Assembly: GCA_949935685.1 (NCBI GenBank)
Contig: CATLGN010000114.1
Span: forward strand, 1 to 6,014
Direction: 5' to 3'
Source: an uncultured Lachnospiraceae bacterium
Lineage (GTDB): Bacteria > Bacillota > Clostridia > Lachnospirales > Lachnospiraceae
DNA: 6,014 nt
Shown here piece by piece: positions 1 to 5,927 of this stretch. The notes below the pieces were generated by a model. It was not told where the DNA came from, did no database searches, and worked only from the letters and a program-made list of their open reading frames with translations. A program made the translations under genes and the position numbers. Position 1 is the first letter of the stretch. Each line of letters opens with the position of its first letter.

Positions 1-1
1 G

Positions 2-1207
2 ATCGCCACCTGTCTGGCGTCCTTTGTGGGGACAGTGGCAATGGCGCTGTTGGCAAACTACCCGTTTGCGCTGGCGCCCGGTATGGGGCTGAACGCCTAT
101 TTTGCCTTTACGGTATGCGTCGGCTGGGGATACGACTGGCGTGTGGCGTTGATGGCTGTCTTTATCGAGGGCCTTATCTTTATCGTATTGTCTCTGACAA
201 ACGTAAGGGAGGCCATTTTTAATGCCATTCCCAGTACGCTGAAAAAGGGGGTCAGCGCCGGAATCGGCCTGTTTATCGCCTTTATCGGGCTGCAGAACGG
301 ACATGTAGTCGTAAACAACGATTCTACCCTGTTGTCTTATGTGGATTTTGCCGGAGCCTTTCATACGGAAGGCATCTGCGCCATCCTTGCGCTGATCGGT
401 CTGCTCCTGACTGCCATTCTCTATGTGAAAAAAGTGAAGGGTTCCATTTTAATCGGTATCGTGGCAACGTGGGTTCTCGGCATGATCTGCGAAGCGACAG
501 GCCTGTATACCGTGACCCCTGAGGCCGGTTTTTATTCTCTCTATCCGACGTTTGCACTGACGGATTTCACGGCGATCGGCAAGACGTTCGGGCAATGCTT
601 TATGGGCGATTATTCCAATGTGAGCATTACCAACTTTATCGTAATCGTATTTGCATTTCTGTTTGTGGATATGTTTGACACGATCGGTACACTGATTGGC
701 GTTGCCACAAAAGCCGACATGCTCGACAAAAACGAAAAACTGCCGCGCATAAAGAGCGCGCTGCTGGCAGATGCGATCGCGACGTCCGTGGGCGCGGTAT
801 TCGGCACTTCCACAACGACGACCTTTGTGGAGAGTTCTGCCGGCGTGGGCGCGGGCGCAAGAACCGGACTGGCATCCGTGGTAACGGGTCTGCTGTTTCT
901 GGTTGCCATTTTCTTTGCGCCGATCTTTACGGCAGTCCCGGGCTTCGCAACGGCGCCGGCTCTGATCTTCGTCGGCTTCCTGATGCTGTCCGCCGTCGTT
1001 CGGATCTCTTTCGACGATGTGGCCGAGGCGATTCCCGCTTACCTCTGCCTGCTGGCAATGCCGTTGATGTACAGCATTTCCGAAGGAATTGCCATCGGCG
1101 TCATCTCCTATGTCGTGATCAACCTTTTCTGCGGAAAGGCAAAAAAGATCACACCGCTGATGTATGTACTGGCGGTACTGTTCGTATGCAAGTATATTTT
1201 CCTGTAA
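2..1207 (+). CDS. NCS2 family purine permease (AzgA/PbuG type), 5' truncated by window edge
   Basis: This is an integral membrane transporter, probably a proton symporter for purine bases such as hypoxanthine, guanine or adenine. The reading frame is open from base 2, and the residues before the first possible GTG (ATCLASFVG) fit the family, so the true start lies outside the window. The AzgA-group signature LANYPFALAPGMGLNAYF is at about 50-103. The second hallmark, DMFDTIGT, is near 667-690, followed by a Thr-rich GTSTTTTFVESSAGVGAGAR segment (about 803-862) that belongs to the substrate/ion-binding core. Hydrophobic segments continue to the C-terminus, and the gene ends with TAA at 1205-1207. 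Family assignment is secure. The exact purine cannot be read from the sequence, and a symbol such as pbuG would be a guess. A purine-responsive riboswitch is common upstream of such genes, but that region is not visible here. A terminator follows within 20 bases. Confidence 0.93.
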   Translation: MATCLASFVGTVAMALLANYPFALAPGMGLNAYFAFTVCVGWGYDWRVALMAVFIEGLIFIVLSLTNVREAIFNAIPSTLKKGVSAGIGLFIAFIGLQNGHVVVNNDSTLLSYVDFAGAFHTEGICAILALIGLLLTAILYVKKVKGSILIGIVATWVLGMICEATGLYTVTPEAGFYSLYPTFALTDFTAIGKTFGQCFMGDYSNVSITNFIVIVFAFLFVDMFDTIGTLIGVATKADMLDKNEKLPRIKSALLADAIATSVGAVFGTSTTTTFVESSAGVGAGARTGLASVVTGLLFLVAIFFAPIFTAVPGFATAPALIFVGFLMLSAVVRISFDDVAEAIPAYLCLLAMPLMYSISEGIAIGVISYVVINLFCGKAKKITPLMYVLAVLFVCKYIFL

Positions 1208-1224
1208 AAGAAAAACAGGCACAG

Positions 1225-1264
1225 AAAAAAGGTCCGGGGCCGCATGGCATGCCGGGCCTTTTTT
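1225..1264. terminator. Bidirectional rho-independent terminator between convergent genes
   Basis: The left arm AAAAAAGGTCCGG (1225-1237) pairs with CCGGGCCTTTTTT (1252-1264) along all 13 positions, with one G-T wobble. A small inner hairpin, GCC-GCAT-GGC (1239-1248), fits in the loop. The T run serves the permease transcript. The A run, read on the minus strand, serves the deacylase gene, whose TAA stop (1263-1265) overlaps the arm. Confidence 0.92.
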
Positions 1265-1745
1265 ATTCCTGATATGCCGTATATCCCTTGCAGACGTCCA
1301 CCCATTCCGCATGACCGGAATATTGTTCCAGTTCCGGAATCGTCAGTTCAATCGCGCTGTTTGCGCTGCCGCAAGCCGGAAATACCGTGGCAAAGCGCTT
1401 CAGCGACACATCCAGACAGATCGCCACGCCTTCGTTGACCGCAAACGGGCATACACCGCCCACCGCATGACCAACCAGCGTTTCCGCCTCCTGTGGGGAG
1501 AGCATCTTTGCTTTCGTGCCAAACCGGGCCTTATACTTGGGATTGTCAATCTTCGCATCCCCGGCCGTCACGATCAGTAGCGCATGGCCGTCCACCATAA
1601 AGGAGAGCGTCTTCGCAATCCGCTGCGGTTCACAATGCAGCGCGGCAGCAGCCAGTTCCACCGTCGCGCTGGACATCGCCAGCTCCTGCACCCGTTCCTC
1701 CATTCCGTATTTCCTGAAATATGCTTTTACCTTATCAATCGCCAT
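1263..1745 (-). CDS. YbaK/EbsC family protein, probable aminoacyl-tRNA deacylase (Cys-tRNA(Pro) type)
   Basis: The predicted product is a 160-residue cytosolic protein of the YbaK/prolyl-tRNA-synthetase-associated domain family. Such proteins hydrolyse mischarged tRNAs in trans, classically Cys-tRNA(Pro). One domain covers nearly the whole length. Lys45 in RIAKTL sits where YbaK has its essential lysine (Lys46 in E. coli). The GGVCPFAV loop (about 96-103) and the PACGSANSAIELT segment (123-135) are family hallmarks. The ATG at 1743-1745 is chosen because AAAGGAG lies 8 bases upstream and homologues start with similar residues (M-x-I-x-K-V-x-x-Y-F). A longer frame reaches 1808, but its extra 21 codons run through a consensus promoter on the other strand and do not resemble the family. 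The gene is monocistronic and convergent with the permease. Which mischarged tRNA is edited cannot be told from sequence; clostridial members of this subgroup are mostly uncharacterised. Confidence 0.92.
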   Translation of the reverse strand: MAIDKVKAYFRKYGMEERVQELAMSSATVELAAAALHCEPQRIAKTLSFMVDGHALLIVTAGDAKIDNPKYKARFGTKAKMLSPQEAETLVGHAVGGVCPFAVNEGVAICLDVSLKRFATVFPACGSANSAIELTIPELEQYSGHAEWVDVCKGYTAYQE

Positions 1746-1753
1746 TGTCTTTC

Positions 1754-1760
1754 TCCTTTC
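1754..1760 (-). promoter_or_regulatory. Ribosome binding site that fixes the deacylase start
   Basis: On the minus strand the sequence reads AAAGGAG followed by 8 bases and ATG (1745-1743). It supports the internal ATG over the upstream in-frame ATG at 1808, which has no comparable site. Confidence 0.8.
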
Positions 1761-1776
1761 GCATTCTCGCAACACT

Positions 1777-1805
1777 TTGACAGCCGCGCCGGAATCTGTT
1801 ATAAT
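1777..1805 (+). promoter_or_regulatory. Consensus extended -10 sigma-A promoter pointing into the fold-back element
   Basis: The -35 is TTGACA (1777-1782), the spacer is exactly 17 bases, and the -10 is TATAAT (1800-1805), preceded by TG at 1797-1798 (extended -10, TGTTATAAT). Every position of both hexamers matches consensus. The predicted start is near 1812. No protein gene with a ribosome binding site follows for more than 500 bases, so its first product is the structured region 1829-2258. It may also read on into the FIST gene. Confidence 0.82.
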
Positions 1806-1811
1806 CAATCC

Positions 1812-1840
1812 ATTTTAACAGAAACACGCGACAGGCACAA
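1812..1840 (-). promoter_or_regulatory. Possible weak promoter for the deacylase gene
   Basis: Read on the minus strand, TTGTGC (1840-1835) and TAAAAT (1817-1812) are separated by 17 bases. The -10 matches five of six positions, but the -35 matches only three. If real, its -10 overlaps the start point of the opposing consensus promoter, so the two would interfere. Confidence 0.3.
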
Positions 1841-1848
1841 GCCTGACG
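1829..1848 (+). other. Small stem-loop at the 5' end of the predicted structured transcript
   Basis: CAGGC (1832-1836) pairs with GCCTG (1841-1845) around the loop ACAA. Beyond one A-A mismatch the stem continues with CG/CG (1829-1830 with 1847-1848). It lies about 17 bases after the predicted start and 10 bases before the large inverted repeat. It could be a separate 5' domain of the same RNA. Confidence 0.5.
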
Positions 1849-2023
1849 ATTCCGAACACACGACAAACGCACGAATGAACAAACTATGAACATTTCGTAA
1901 ACTAAGCGGGACAGAGACGGAAAAAGTCTGCAATGCAGTATCATTCCGGCAGGTGCGCAGCGTTCCGGCCGTACACCTTGCGGAGGGTATTAGCAGTTCT
2001 TACCACTGTGCCCCGGCCCGCAA

Positions 2024-2047
2024 TTTTCGGACAGGGACGTCCGAAAA
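2024..2047 (+). other. Apical hairpin 1 of the fold-back element
   Basis: TTTTCGGAC (2024-2032) and GTCCGAAAA (2039-2047) form a perfect 9-bp stem with a six-base loop, AGGGAC. It has no following T-run, so it is not a terminator. It sits inside the multiloop closed by GCAA/TTGC (2020-2023 with 2084-2087). Confidence 0.75.
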
Positions 2048-2048
2048 A

Positions 2049-2081
2049 GTCCGACCTGCGCCCGGATGGCGCATGGAGGAC
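2049..2081 (+). other. Apical hairpin 2 of the fold-back element
   Basis: GTCC (2049-2052) pairs with GGAC (2078-2081). After a small internal loop, TGCGCC (2057-2062) pairs with GGCGCA (2068-2073) around the loop CGGAT. It follows hairpin 1 after one base, so the two could stack coaxially at the tip of the long stem. Confidence 0.65.
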
Positions 2082-2277
2082 GGTTGCACGCCTGCCGGTA
2101 ATTCGTCGCCACAGCGGTTAGAACTGCTTATGCCTGTAGCCCGGTGTACGGCCGGAACGCTGCGCATCTGCCGGAAAAGAAATCTTGTCAGGACTTTTTC
2201 CGTTTCTATCCTTTACGCATGCTAAGTTCATAATTTGTTCATTCATGCGTTTGTCGTGAAAGTTCTGCAATGCACCA

Positions 2278-2307
2278 TTGACCAGATTTACCTTTATACC
2301 GTATAAT
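2278..2307 (+). promoter_or_regulatory. Sigma-A-type promoter of the FIST-MCP operon
   Basis: TTGACC (2278-2283) is followed by an 18-base spacer and a perfect TATAAT (2302-2307), giving a predicted start near 2314 and a leader of about 57 bases. The promoter begins 20 bases beyond the outer end of the inverted repeat, so the operon can be expressed independently of the element. Confidence 0.75.
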
Positions 2308-2351
2308 ATCTGCGTAGGAAGAATGTACCACAAAATTATACGGCAATATGT

Positions 2352-2358
2352 AAAGGAG
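2352..2358 (+). promoter_or_regulatory. Ribosome binding site of the FIST gene
   Basis: AAAGGAG lies 12 bases before the GTG at 2371. The spacing is long, but a second purine-rich stretch (GAGGAAGGG, 2358-2366) fills the gap. The upstream in-frame ATG at 2323 has a purine-rich AGGAAG only one base before it, too close to serve. Confidence 0.65.
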
Positions 2359-2370
2359 AGGAAGGGACCC

Positions 2371-3426
2371 GTGAAACAGTTTTTTGGCAGGAGTCAGAGT
2401 GGAGATTTAAAAGAAGCCGTCCGTGGACTGTCCAGTCCGCAATTCATTATGCTCTTTTCAAACAGCGAACAATTCGAAGCACATGTGAAGAAGCTGGAGG
2501 AATTATACCCGAAAGTACCCAGTATCGGATGCATCGGTATGAGTTACGACACCAAAGTTGTGGAAAAAGGCGTGGGTGTGGCCGCCTTTTACGATGGCGT
2601 CAGCGCCGCCGCCAATGTATTGGAGCATGTATCCACCATGCCCGTAAAATATATCAGCCGTCTGCAGCAGGATGTCAACAGGATACAGGGTTCCCGGCGC
2701 GATACGGTATGTATCGATTTTTGTGCCGGAAACGACGCCTGTGTACTGACTACCATATACAGTGTACTGCGGCAGAGCGGTATACCGCTCGTAGGCGGTA
2801 CGGGGGATGCCGGCAAGGTATCGGCAAACGGGATTGTCTATGAAGACGCCGTCGCATACGGGCTGATCCGCAACCATGGCGGCAAAGTAAAAGCATACAA
2901 GGAAAATATATACCATCAGATGGGGAACTACCGTTTTATCGCCTCCAAAACCGATAAGGCAAATTATGTCATTGGAGAGTTAAACGGGAAATCAGCCAAA
3001 CAGGTATATCAGAGCATTCTCCACGTAACCGAAAAGGAGATTCTGACACAGACATTTAAAAATCCGTTTGGCAAGGTAAATGGAAATGACACCTGTATCA
3101 TATCCATCAAGGAAGTGAGCGGAAACGCACTGACCTGTTTCCGGCAGGTAAACGATTCCGACGTATTGATTCTGCTGGAACTGGGTGATTACAAAAGTAT
3201 TGTCAAAAATACCATTCGTCAGATCCGCAGCGACTTTTCCCGTATTTCGGCAGTATTTTCCATTAATTGTCTGTTCCGCTATCTTTTATTCAGCGAAAAC
3301 CACTATATGGAAGACTACCTGAAAGAAATGAGTGTTCTGGGGAATCATGTCGGACTTGTGGGATATGGCGAACATTACAATAACCAGTTTGTAAACCAGT
3401 CCATGACCTGTGTGGTATTTGAATAA
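2371..3426 (+). CDS. FIST domain sensory protein (FIST N + FIST C)
   Basis: The 351-residue soluble protein has no signal peptide or membrane segment. The FIST N domain spans about residues 22-175, with PSIGCIGMSYD (50-60), GVGVAAF (67-73) and SGIPLVGGTGDAG (136-148). The FIST C domain spans about 185-351, with FSRISAVFSINCLFR (289-303) and the terminal VGYGEHYNNQFVNQSMTCVVFE-like block (330-351), a pattern typical of the family. FIST domains are thought to bind small ligands and feed bacterial signal transduction, in some proteins fused to chemotaxis or kinase modules. Here no output domain is fused; it is supplied by the next gene, 12 bp downstream. Start GTG is chosen on the ribosome site; an upstream frame extension to 2278 runs through the promoter. 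The ligand is unknown. There are several Cys residues, including CIDFCAGNDAC (114-124), but no recognised metal motif. Confidence 0.9.
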   Translation: MKQFFGRSQSGDLKEAVRGLSSPQFIMLFSNSEQFEAHVKKLEELYPKVPSIGCIGMSYDTKVVEKGVGVAAFYDGVSAAANVLEHVSTMPVKYISRLQQDVNRIQGSRRDTVCIDFCAGNDACVLTTIYSVLRQSGIPLVGGTGDAGKVSANGIVYEDAVAYGLIRNHGGKVKAYKENIYHQMGNYRFIASKTDKANYVIGELNGKSAKQVYQSILHVTEKEILTQTFKNPFGKVNGNDTCIISIKEVSGNALTCFRQVNDSDVLILLELGDYKSIVKNTIRQIRSDFSRISAVFSINCLFRYLLFSENHYMEDYLKEMSVLGNHVGLVGYGEHYNNQFVNQSMTCVVFE

Positions 3427-3438
3427 AAGGAGAACAAA

Positions 3439-4374
3439 ATGGCATTGAAAGTACATAAAAAGAAACATCTGACAAAAGCAGAGGAACTGTATCCGGTACT
3501 GCATGTCGCAAGCAGTCTGAAAGATTTTCAGAAAGAGATCATACAACAGGAAGTGGCCTCTCTGCGGGAACTTGGTATGATCAGCGCTTCGTTTCACGGT
3601 GTTCTGGGAGAATCCGAGCACTTTCAGGAAAAACTGCAGGATTTCGAACAGGTATTTTCCAATATCAATCTCGTAACAGAACAGTTTACCACGTTGAAAA
3701 CCGAAATCGAACACTCCGTGGAACAGGCGCAGGAAGAAGTTCAGGAACTGAAAAACAGTTCCCGGCAGGTGGAATCCCATTTCAGCGAAATGGAGCAGAC
3801 ATTCGAACAGTTTCAGGCCGCTCTGAAAAAAATCAAAAGCTGTACGGGTAAGATCGTTTCCATCGCCGAACAGACCAATATTCTGGCGCTGAACGCCACA
3901 ATCGAGGCAGCGCGGGCCGGCGAACAGGGAAAGGGGTTCGGCGTTGTGGCCGTGGAAGTGAAAAATCTCGCGGATGAAATCAAAAATCTGATCTCCGAGG
4001 TGGATACGAGCATTACCGAAGTCGAACAGGGCACCGATCAGTTGAACTACTGCATCAGCACTTCTCAGGAAGCATTGACACAGAGTATGCAGAAGGTCGA
4101 TGAAACCTACGATACCTTCGATCAGATCACCCGCTCCGCGGAAGGCGCAACAGCCGTTCAGGATGAAATTTCCGGCGTCATCGATGAATCCAGATCGGAA
4201 CTGCAGCAACTGTGCCAGTTCTTTGATCAGACAAAAGACCAGTATCAGAGTGTTATGAGCCATATCCGTCAGGCCAGCAATCTGGGGACGACCAAAAGCG
4301 CCATGTTTGAAAATATGGACAATATGCTGTCACAGATTTCCCCGATTGTCAATGACTATACGGCCGGGAGGTAA
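3439..4374 (+). CDS. Soluble methyl-accepting chemotaxis-type signalling protein
   Basis: The 311-residue protein is almost entirely helical coiled coil and has no transmembrane segment, HAMP or N-terminal sensor domain, so it is cytoplasmic. The MCP hairpin tip is intact: [20 protein letters not shown] (139-158) followed by [20 protein letters not shown] (159-178). This is the region that docks CheW and CheA. Gln/Glu-rich flanking helices (about 60-135 and 185-275) could carry adaptation sites. There is no C-terminal CheR-binding pentapeptide; the protein ends NDYTAGR. The first 55 residues are basic and then amphipathic, and could contact the FIST partner (inference). Start ATG has AAAAGGAG overlapping the upstream TAA stop, with 6 bases spacing, so translation is closely linked to the FIST gene. 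No che or flagellar genes are in the window. Confidence 0.92.
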   Translation: MALKVHKKKHLTKAEELYPVLHVASSLKDFQKEIIQQEVASLRELGMISASFHGVLGESEHFQEKLQDFEQVFSNINLVTEQFTTLKTEIEHSVEQAQEEVQELKNSSRQVESHFSEMEQTFEQFQAALKKIKSCTGKIVSIAEQTNILALNATIEAARAGEQGKGFGVVAVEVKNLADEIKNLISEVDTSITEVEQGTDQLNYCISTSQEALTQSMQKVDETYDTFDQITRSAEGATAVQDEISGVIDESRSELQQLCQFFDQTKDQYQSVMSHIRQASNLGTTKSAMFENMDNMLSQISPIVNDYTAGR

Positions 4375-4438
4375 ACGGCCGCAGCAAAGCGCGCAGGTGC
4401 GGTCACGCTTTCGCGTCATAATGTCTTTTCTGTCAAAT
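4375..4438. other. Short intergenic spacer before the terminator
   Basis: These 64 bases are GC-rich at first (CGGCCGCAGC). The only structure I see is a weak AAAGCG/CGCTTT pairing (4386-4391 with 4406-4411). There is no gene or promoter that I can support. Confidence 0.4.
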
Positions 4439-4479
4439 AAAAACCACCCCTGCACACAAACCGGCGCGGGGTGGTTTTT
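4439..4479. terminator. Bidirectional rho-independent terminator (FIST-MCP operon and MATE gene)
   Basis: AAAAACCACCCC (4439-4450) pairs perfectly with GGGGTGGTTTTT (4468-4479), a 12-bp stem with a 17-base loop. The T-run ends the plus-strand operon. The A-rich left side gives a U-run on the minus strand for the MATE transcript, whose stop codon is about 75 bases away. Confidence 0.94.
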
Positions 4480-4553
4480 CCGTTTAGTCTTTATCTCTGT
4501 ATTGGTTTCTTCTGCAAATGCAGGGCGCCCTGAACGGATAACAAAGATACTGA

Positions 4554-5852
4554 TCAAAATTGCTGCTTATCTACACGCTGTTTTAAAACCACAGCTAAAA
4601 TGGCAGATAAAATCCTTGCAAAAACCGTACTCCACCAAATCACAATCTGCCCGCCAAACAAAGGCGGTAAAATAAGCATCAGCGCCAGCATGAACAACGG
4701 CTCTATGAATGTCAGAATATAAGAATAGGCACTCTTTTCCGTTGCATAAAAACTTGCTGTCGTAATACGCAAAATCGCAACAAACGGTACAGAAACCAGA
4801 AAAACCGGCATAATTTGGGCAATCTCCGCATTCACTTCACCGGATGCCCCAAATAAGATTCCCAGACTTCCCTTTGTCACATACATAATAATGCAGCCGG
4901 CCACAGACAGAGCAAATGCAAACCCATAAGCTAATTTCCGTACATATTTCAAATCACCCCAGTTTCTTTCACCATAGCACTGGCTGATCAGCGGCTGGCT
5001 TCCGTCCCCAACACCCTGTAAAATCAAATAGATAATACAGATGACATATGCAATACACGCATATGTGGCGATTGCAGGCTCTCCGCCGTAAGAAACGGAA
5101 AAACGGTTGATAATAATCAAAGAGATATTCGGCGACATCGCAAGCCCAAAAGGAGCAATCCCAATTTTAATTACGGAAGCCGATACCGCCCCCATTTTTG
5201 ACAGGGGAATACGAAGTGTAAACTGCTTTTTCCTCAATAAATAAACCAACGCAATCAACATGGTAACACCCTGTCCGATAATGGTAGCCCATGCCGCGCC
5301 TGCAACCCCCTGTTCCAGCACCCATACAAACACATAATCCAAAATGATGTTTGTAATAAATCCTGCAATCATGGAAACCATTGCATAAAAAGAACCTCCA
5401 TGATTACGGATAAAAGGAACCAGCCCCGTACCGATTACCTGCAGAGCCGCTCCTATGGCAATCACAGCAATATATTCTTCTCCTAAAGAAAGAAGCTTCC
5501 CGCTTGCTCCTAACAGTCTTAAAAGAGGGCTGTTCAAAAAGAAAATGGAAACTGTCAGTATAATGCTCGAAATAATCAGGAGCCATAATGCACCTGCTGT
5601 AAACGCTTTTGCCTCGGCATCTTTCTTTTCTGCCTGATTGATTGCATAATAAATTGCGCCGCCCATACCGATTCCGGTTCCCAACGCCTGAATGACAGCC
5701 ACTATCGGATAAGCAATATTTACGGCAGAAAGTCCCAAATCACCGATACTGTTTCCGACAAAAAATCCATCTACAATCGTGTAAATCCCCGACAGTGCAA
5801 AGGATAATACAGAAGGTATCACATATTGAAAGAACGTTTTTACGTCACGCAT
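4554..5852 (-). CDS. MATE family multidrug/toxin efflux transporter
   Basis: The 432-residue membrane protein is a cation-coupled exporter of the MATE family (MepA/NorM-like), with about 12 hydrophobic segments in two related halves. Hallmarks: IVDGFFVGNSIGDLGLSAVN (26-45) in the first helices, NIILDYVFVW (168-177) with GVAGAAWAT (182-190) ending the first half, and VGDGSQPLISQCYGERN (281-297) at the matching place in the second half. Length is slightly below the usual 440-460 because the N-terminus before helix 1 is short. The ATG at 5850-5852 is preceded by AAAGGAG (5864-5870) at 11 bases. It is transcribed alone from a promoter with two operator-like repeats and ends at the shared terminator. 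Its codons end in A/T much more often than those of the permease and deacylase, which hints at separate ancestry. The substrate cannot be predicted. Confidence 0.95.
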   Translation of the reverse strand: MRDVKTFFQYVIPSVLSFALSGIYTIVDGFFVGNSIGDLGLSAVNIAYPIVAVIQALGTGIGMGGAIYYAINQAEKKDAEAKAFTAGALWLLIISSIILTVSIFFLNSPLLRLLGASGKLLSLGEEYIAVIAIGAALQVIGTGLVPFIRNHGGSFYAMVSMIAGFITNIILDYVFVWVLEQGVAGAAWATIIGQGVTMLIALVYLLRKKQFTLRIPLSKMGAVSASVIKIGIAPFGLAMSPNISLIIINRFSVSYGGEPAIATYACIAYVICIIYLILQGVGDGSQPLISQCYGERNWGDLKYVRKLAYGFAFALSVAGCIIMYVTKGSLGILFGASGEVNAEIAQIMPVFLVSVPFVAILRITTASFYATEKSAYSYILTFIEPLFMLALMLILPPLFGGQIVIWWSTVFARILSAILAVVLKQRVDKQQF

Positions 5853-5874
5853 TTGTTTTACTACTCCTTTATTT

Positions 5875-5892
5875 TAGTCCGTACATGTACTA
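5875..5892. promoter_or_regulatory. Operator-like repeat 1 at the MATE transcription start
   Basis: TAGTCCGTACATGTACTA is an imperfect palindrome that matches repeat 2 at 16 of 18 positions. It covers the predicted start point and early transcribed region, a place where a bound repressor would block RNA polymerase. Confidence 0.65.
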
Positions 5893-5897
5893 TATTT

Positions 5898-5927
5898 AGT
5901 ATAGTCCGTATACGTACTAATTGTCAA
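5898..5927 (-). promoter_or_regulatory. Sigma-A promoter of the MATE gene
   Basis: On the minus strand TTGACA (5927-5922), an 18-base spacer and TATACT (5903-5898) form a near-consensus promoter with a predicted start near 5891. The leader to the ATG is about 40 bases. Confidence 0.85.
5902..5919. promoter_or_regulatory. Operator-like repeat 2 inside the MATE promoter spacer
   Basis: TAGTCCGTATACGTACTA is an 18-base palindrome with only one mismatched pair (position 5 against 14). It fills the spacer between -35 and -10. Its start is 27 bp from that of repeat 1. Placement suggests a dimeric repressor, for example TetR-type, whose gene is not in the window. Confidence 0.7.

Larger units (their letters stand above)
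1812..2258 (+). ncRNA. Candidate large structured non-coding RNA or very long leader (unrecognised family)
   Basis: The call rests on two visible facts: a consensus extended -10 promoter ends just upstream, and the whole region downstream folds into one long rod with a branched tip. There is no ribosome-bound ORF inside; the internal ATG frames (from 1933 and 1953) lack Shine-Dalgarno sites and are explained by the paired DNA. The 3' end is uncertain, since no stem followed by a U-run lies just after 2258. The RNA could end by processing, or the transcript could continue into the FIST-MCP operon as a leader of about 560 bases. Arm differences include G-U pairs (1916/2204, 1953/2167, 1988/2132), which RNA tolerates. 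Others are A-C mismatches (1872, 1884, 1912, 2005), so base changes alone do not prove RNA-level selection. It does not look like 6S RNA, tmRNA, RNase P RNA or SRP RNA. Confidence 0.42.
1859..2258. repeat. 400-base imperfect inverted repeat (giant fold-back element)
   Basis: Most of this gene-free stretch folds on itself. The outer block 1859-1891 pairs with 2226-2258 (33 positions, mismatches only at C1872/A2245 and C1884/A2233). CGTAAA 1896-1901 pairs with 2212-2217. Block 1909-1928 pairs with 2192-2211 (one mismatch, one G-T). After a symmetrical 15/15 internal loop, 1944-1977 pairs with 2143-2176 (34 positions, one G-T). A looser region follows, and then 1986-2010 pairs with 2110-2134 (three mismatches, one G-T). 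From 1909 to 2010 the pairing register never shifts. CCGGC/GCCGG (2013-2017 with 2094-2098) and GCAA/TTGC (2020-2023 with 2084-2087) close an apical multiloop. No transposase, convincing ORF or clear target-site duplication is visible. It may be a MITE-like element or the gene of a structured RNA. Confidence 0.93.

Noticed and set aside
449..1312. Long open frame (287 codons) on the minus strand opposite the permease
   Set aside because: The product is low-complexity, rich in His, Arg, Cys and Gln, with no domain. It is antisense to a clear transporter and reads through the terminator.
1746..1808. N-terminal extension of the deacylase to an upstream ATG at 1808
   Set aside because: The extension overlaps the opposing consensus promoter, has no ribosome site, and is not family-like. 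The ATG at 1745 has an AAAGGAG site.
1933..2225. Plus-strand ORFs of 62 and 90 codons inside the fold-back element
   Set aside because: There is no ribosome binding site, the composition is odd, and both frames cross the paired arms. They are by-products of the structured sequence.
1859..2258. Retron msr-msd or group II intron RNA
   Set aside because: There is no reverse transcriptase gene nearby, no recognisable domain V, and the arms are far longer than retron a1/a2 repeats.
1859..2258. Known housekeeping RNAs (6S, tmRNA, RNase P, SRP)
   Set aside because: The length and rod-like pairing do not fit. tmRNA tag and CCA end, RNase P conserved blocks and the SRP tip motif are not seen.
3286..4263. 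Long open frame (325 codons) on the minus strand opposite the MCP gene
   Set aside because: The Phe/Leu-rich periodic product is the mirror of the coiled-coil codons of the MCP gene. It has no ribosome site or family match.
4307..4675. 122-codon plus-strand ORF over the operon end and the terminator
   Set aside because: It overlaps the MCP gene in another frame, spans the terminator stem and runs into the MATE 3' end. There is no domain or ribosome site.
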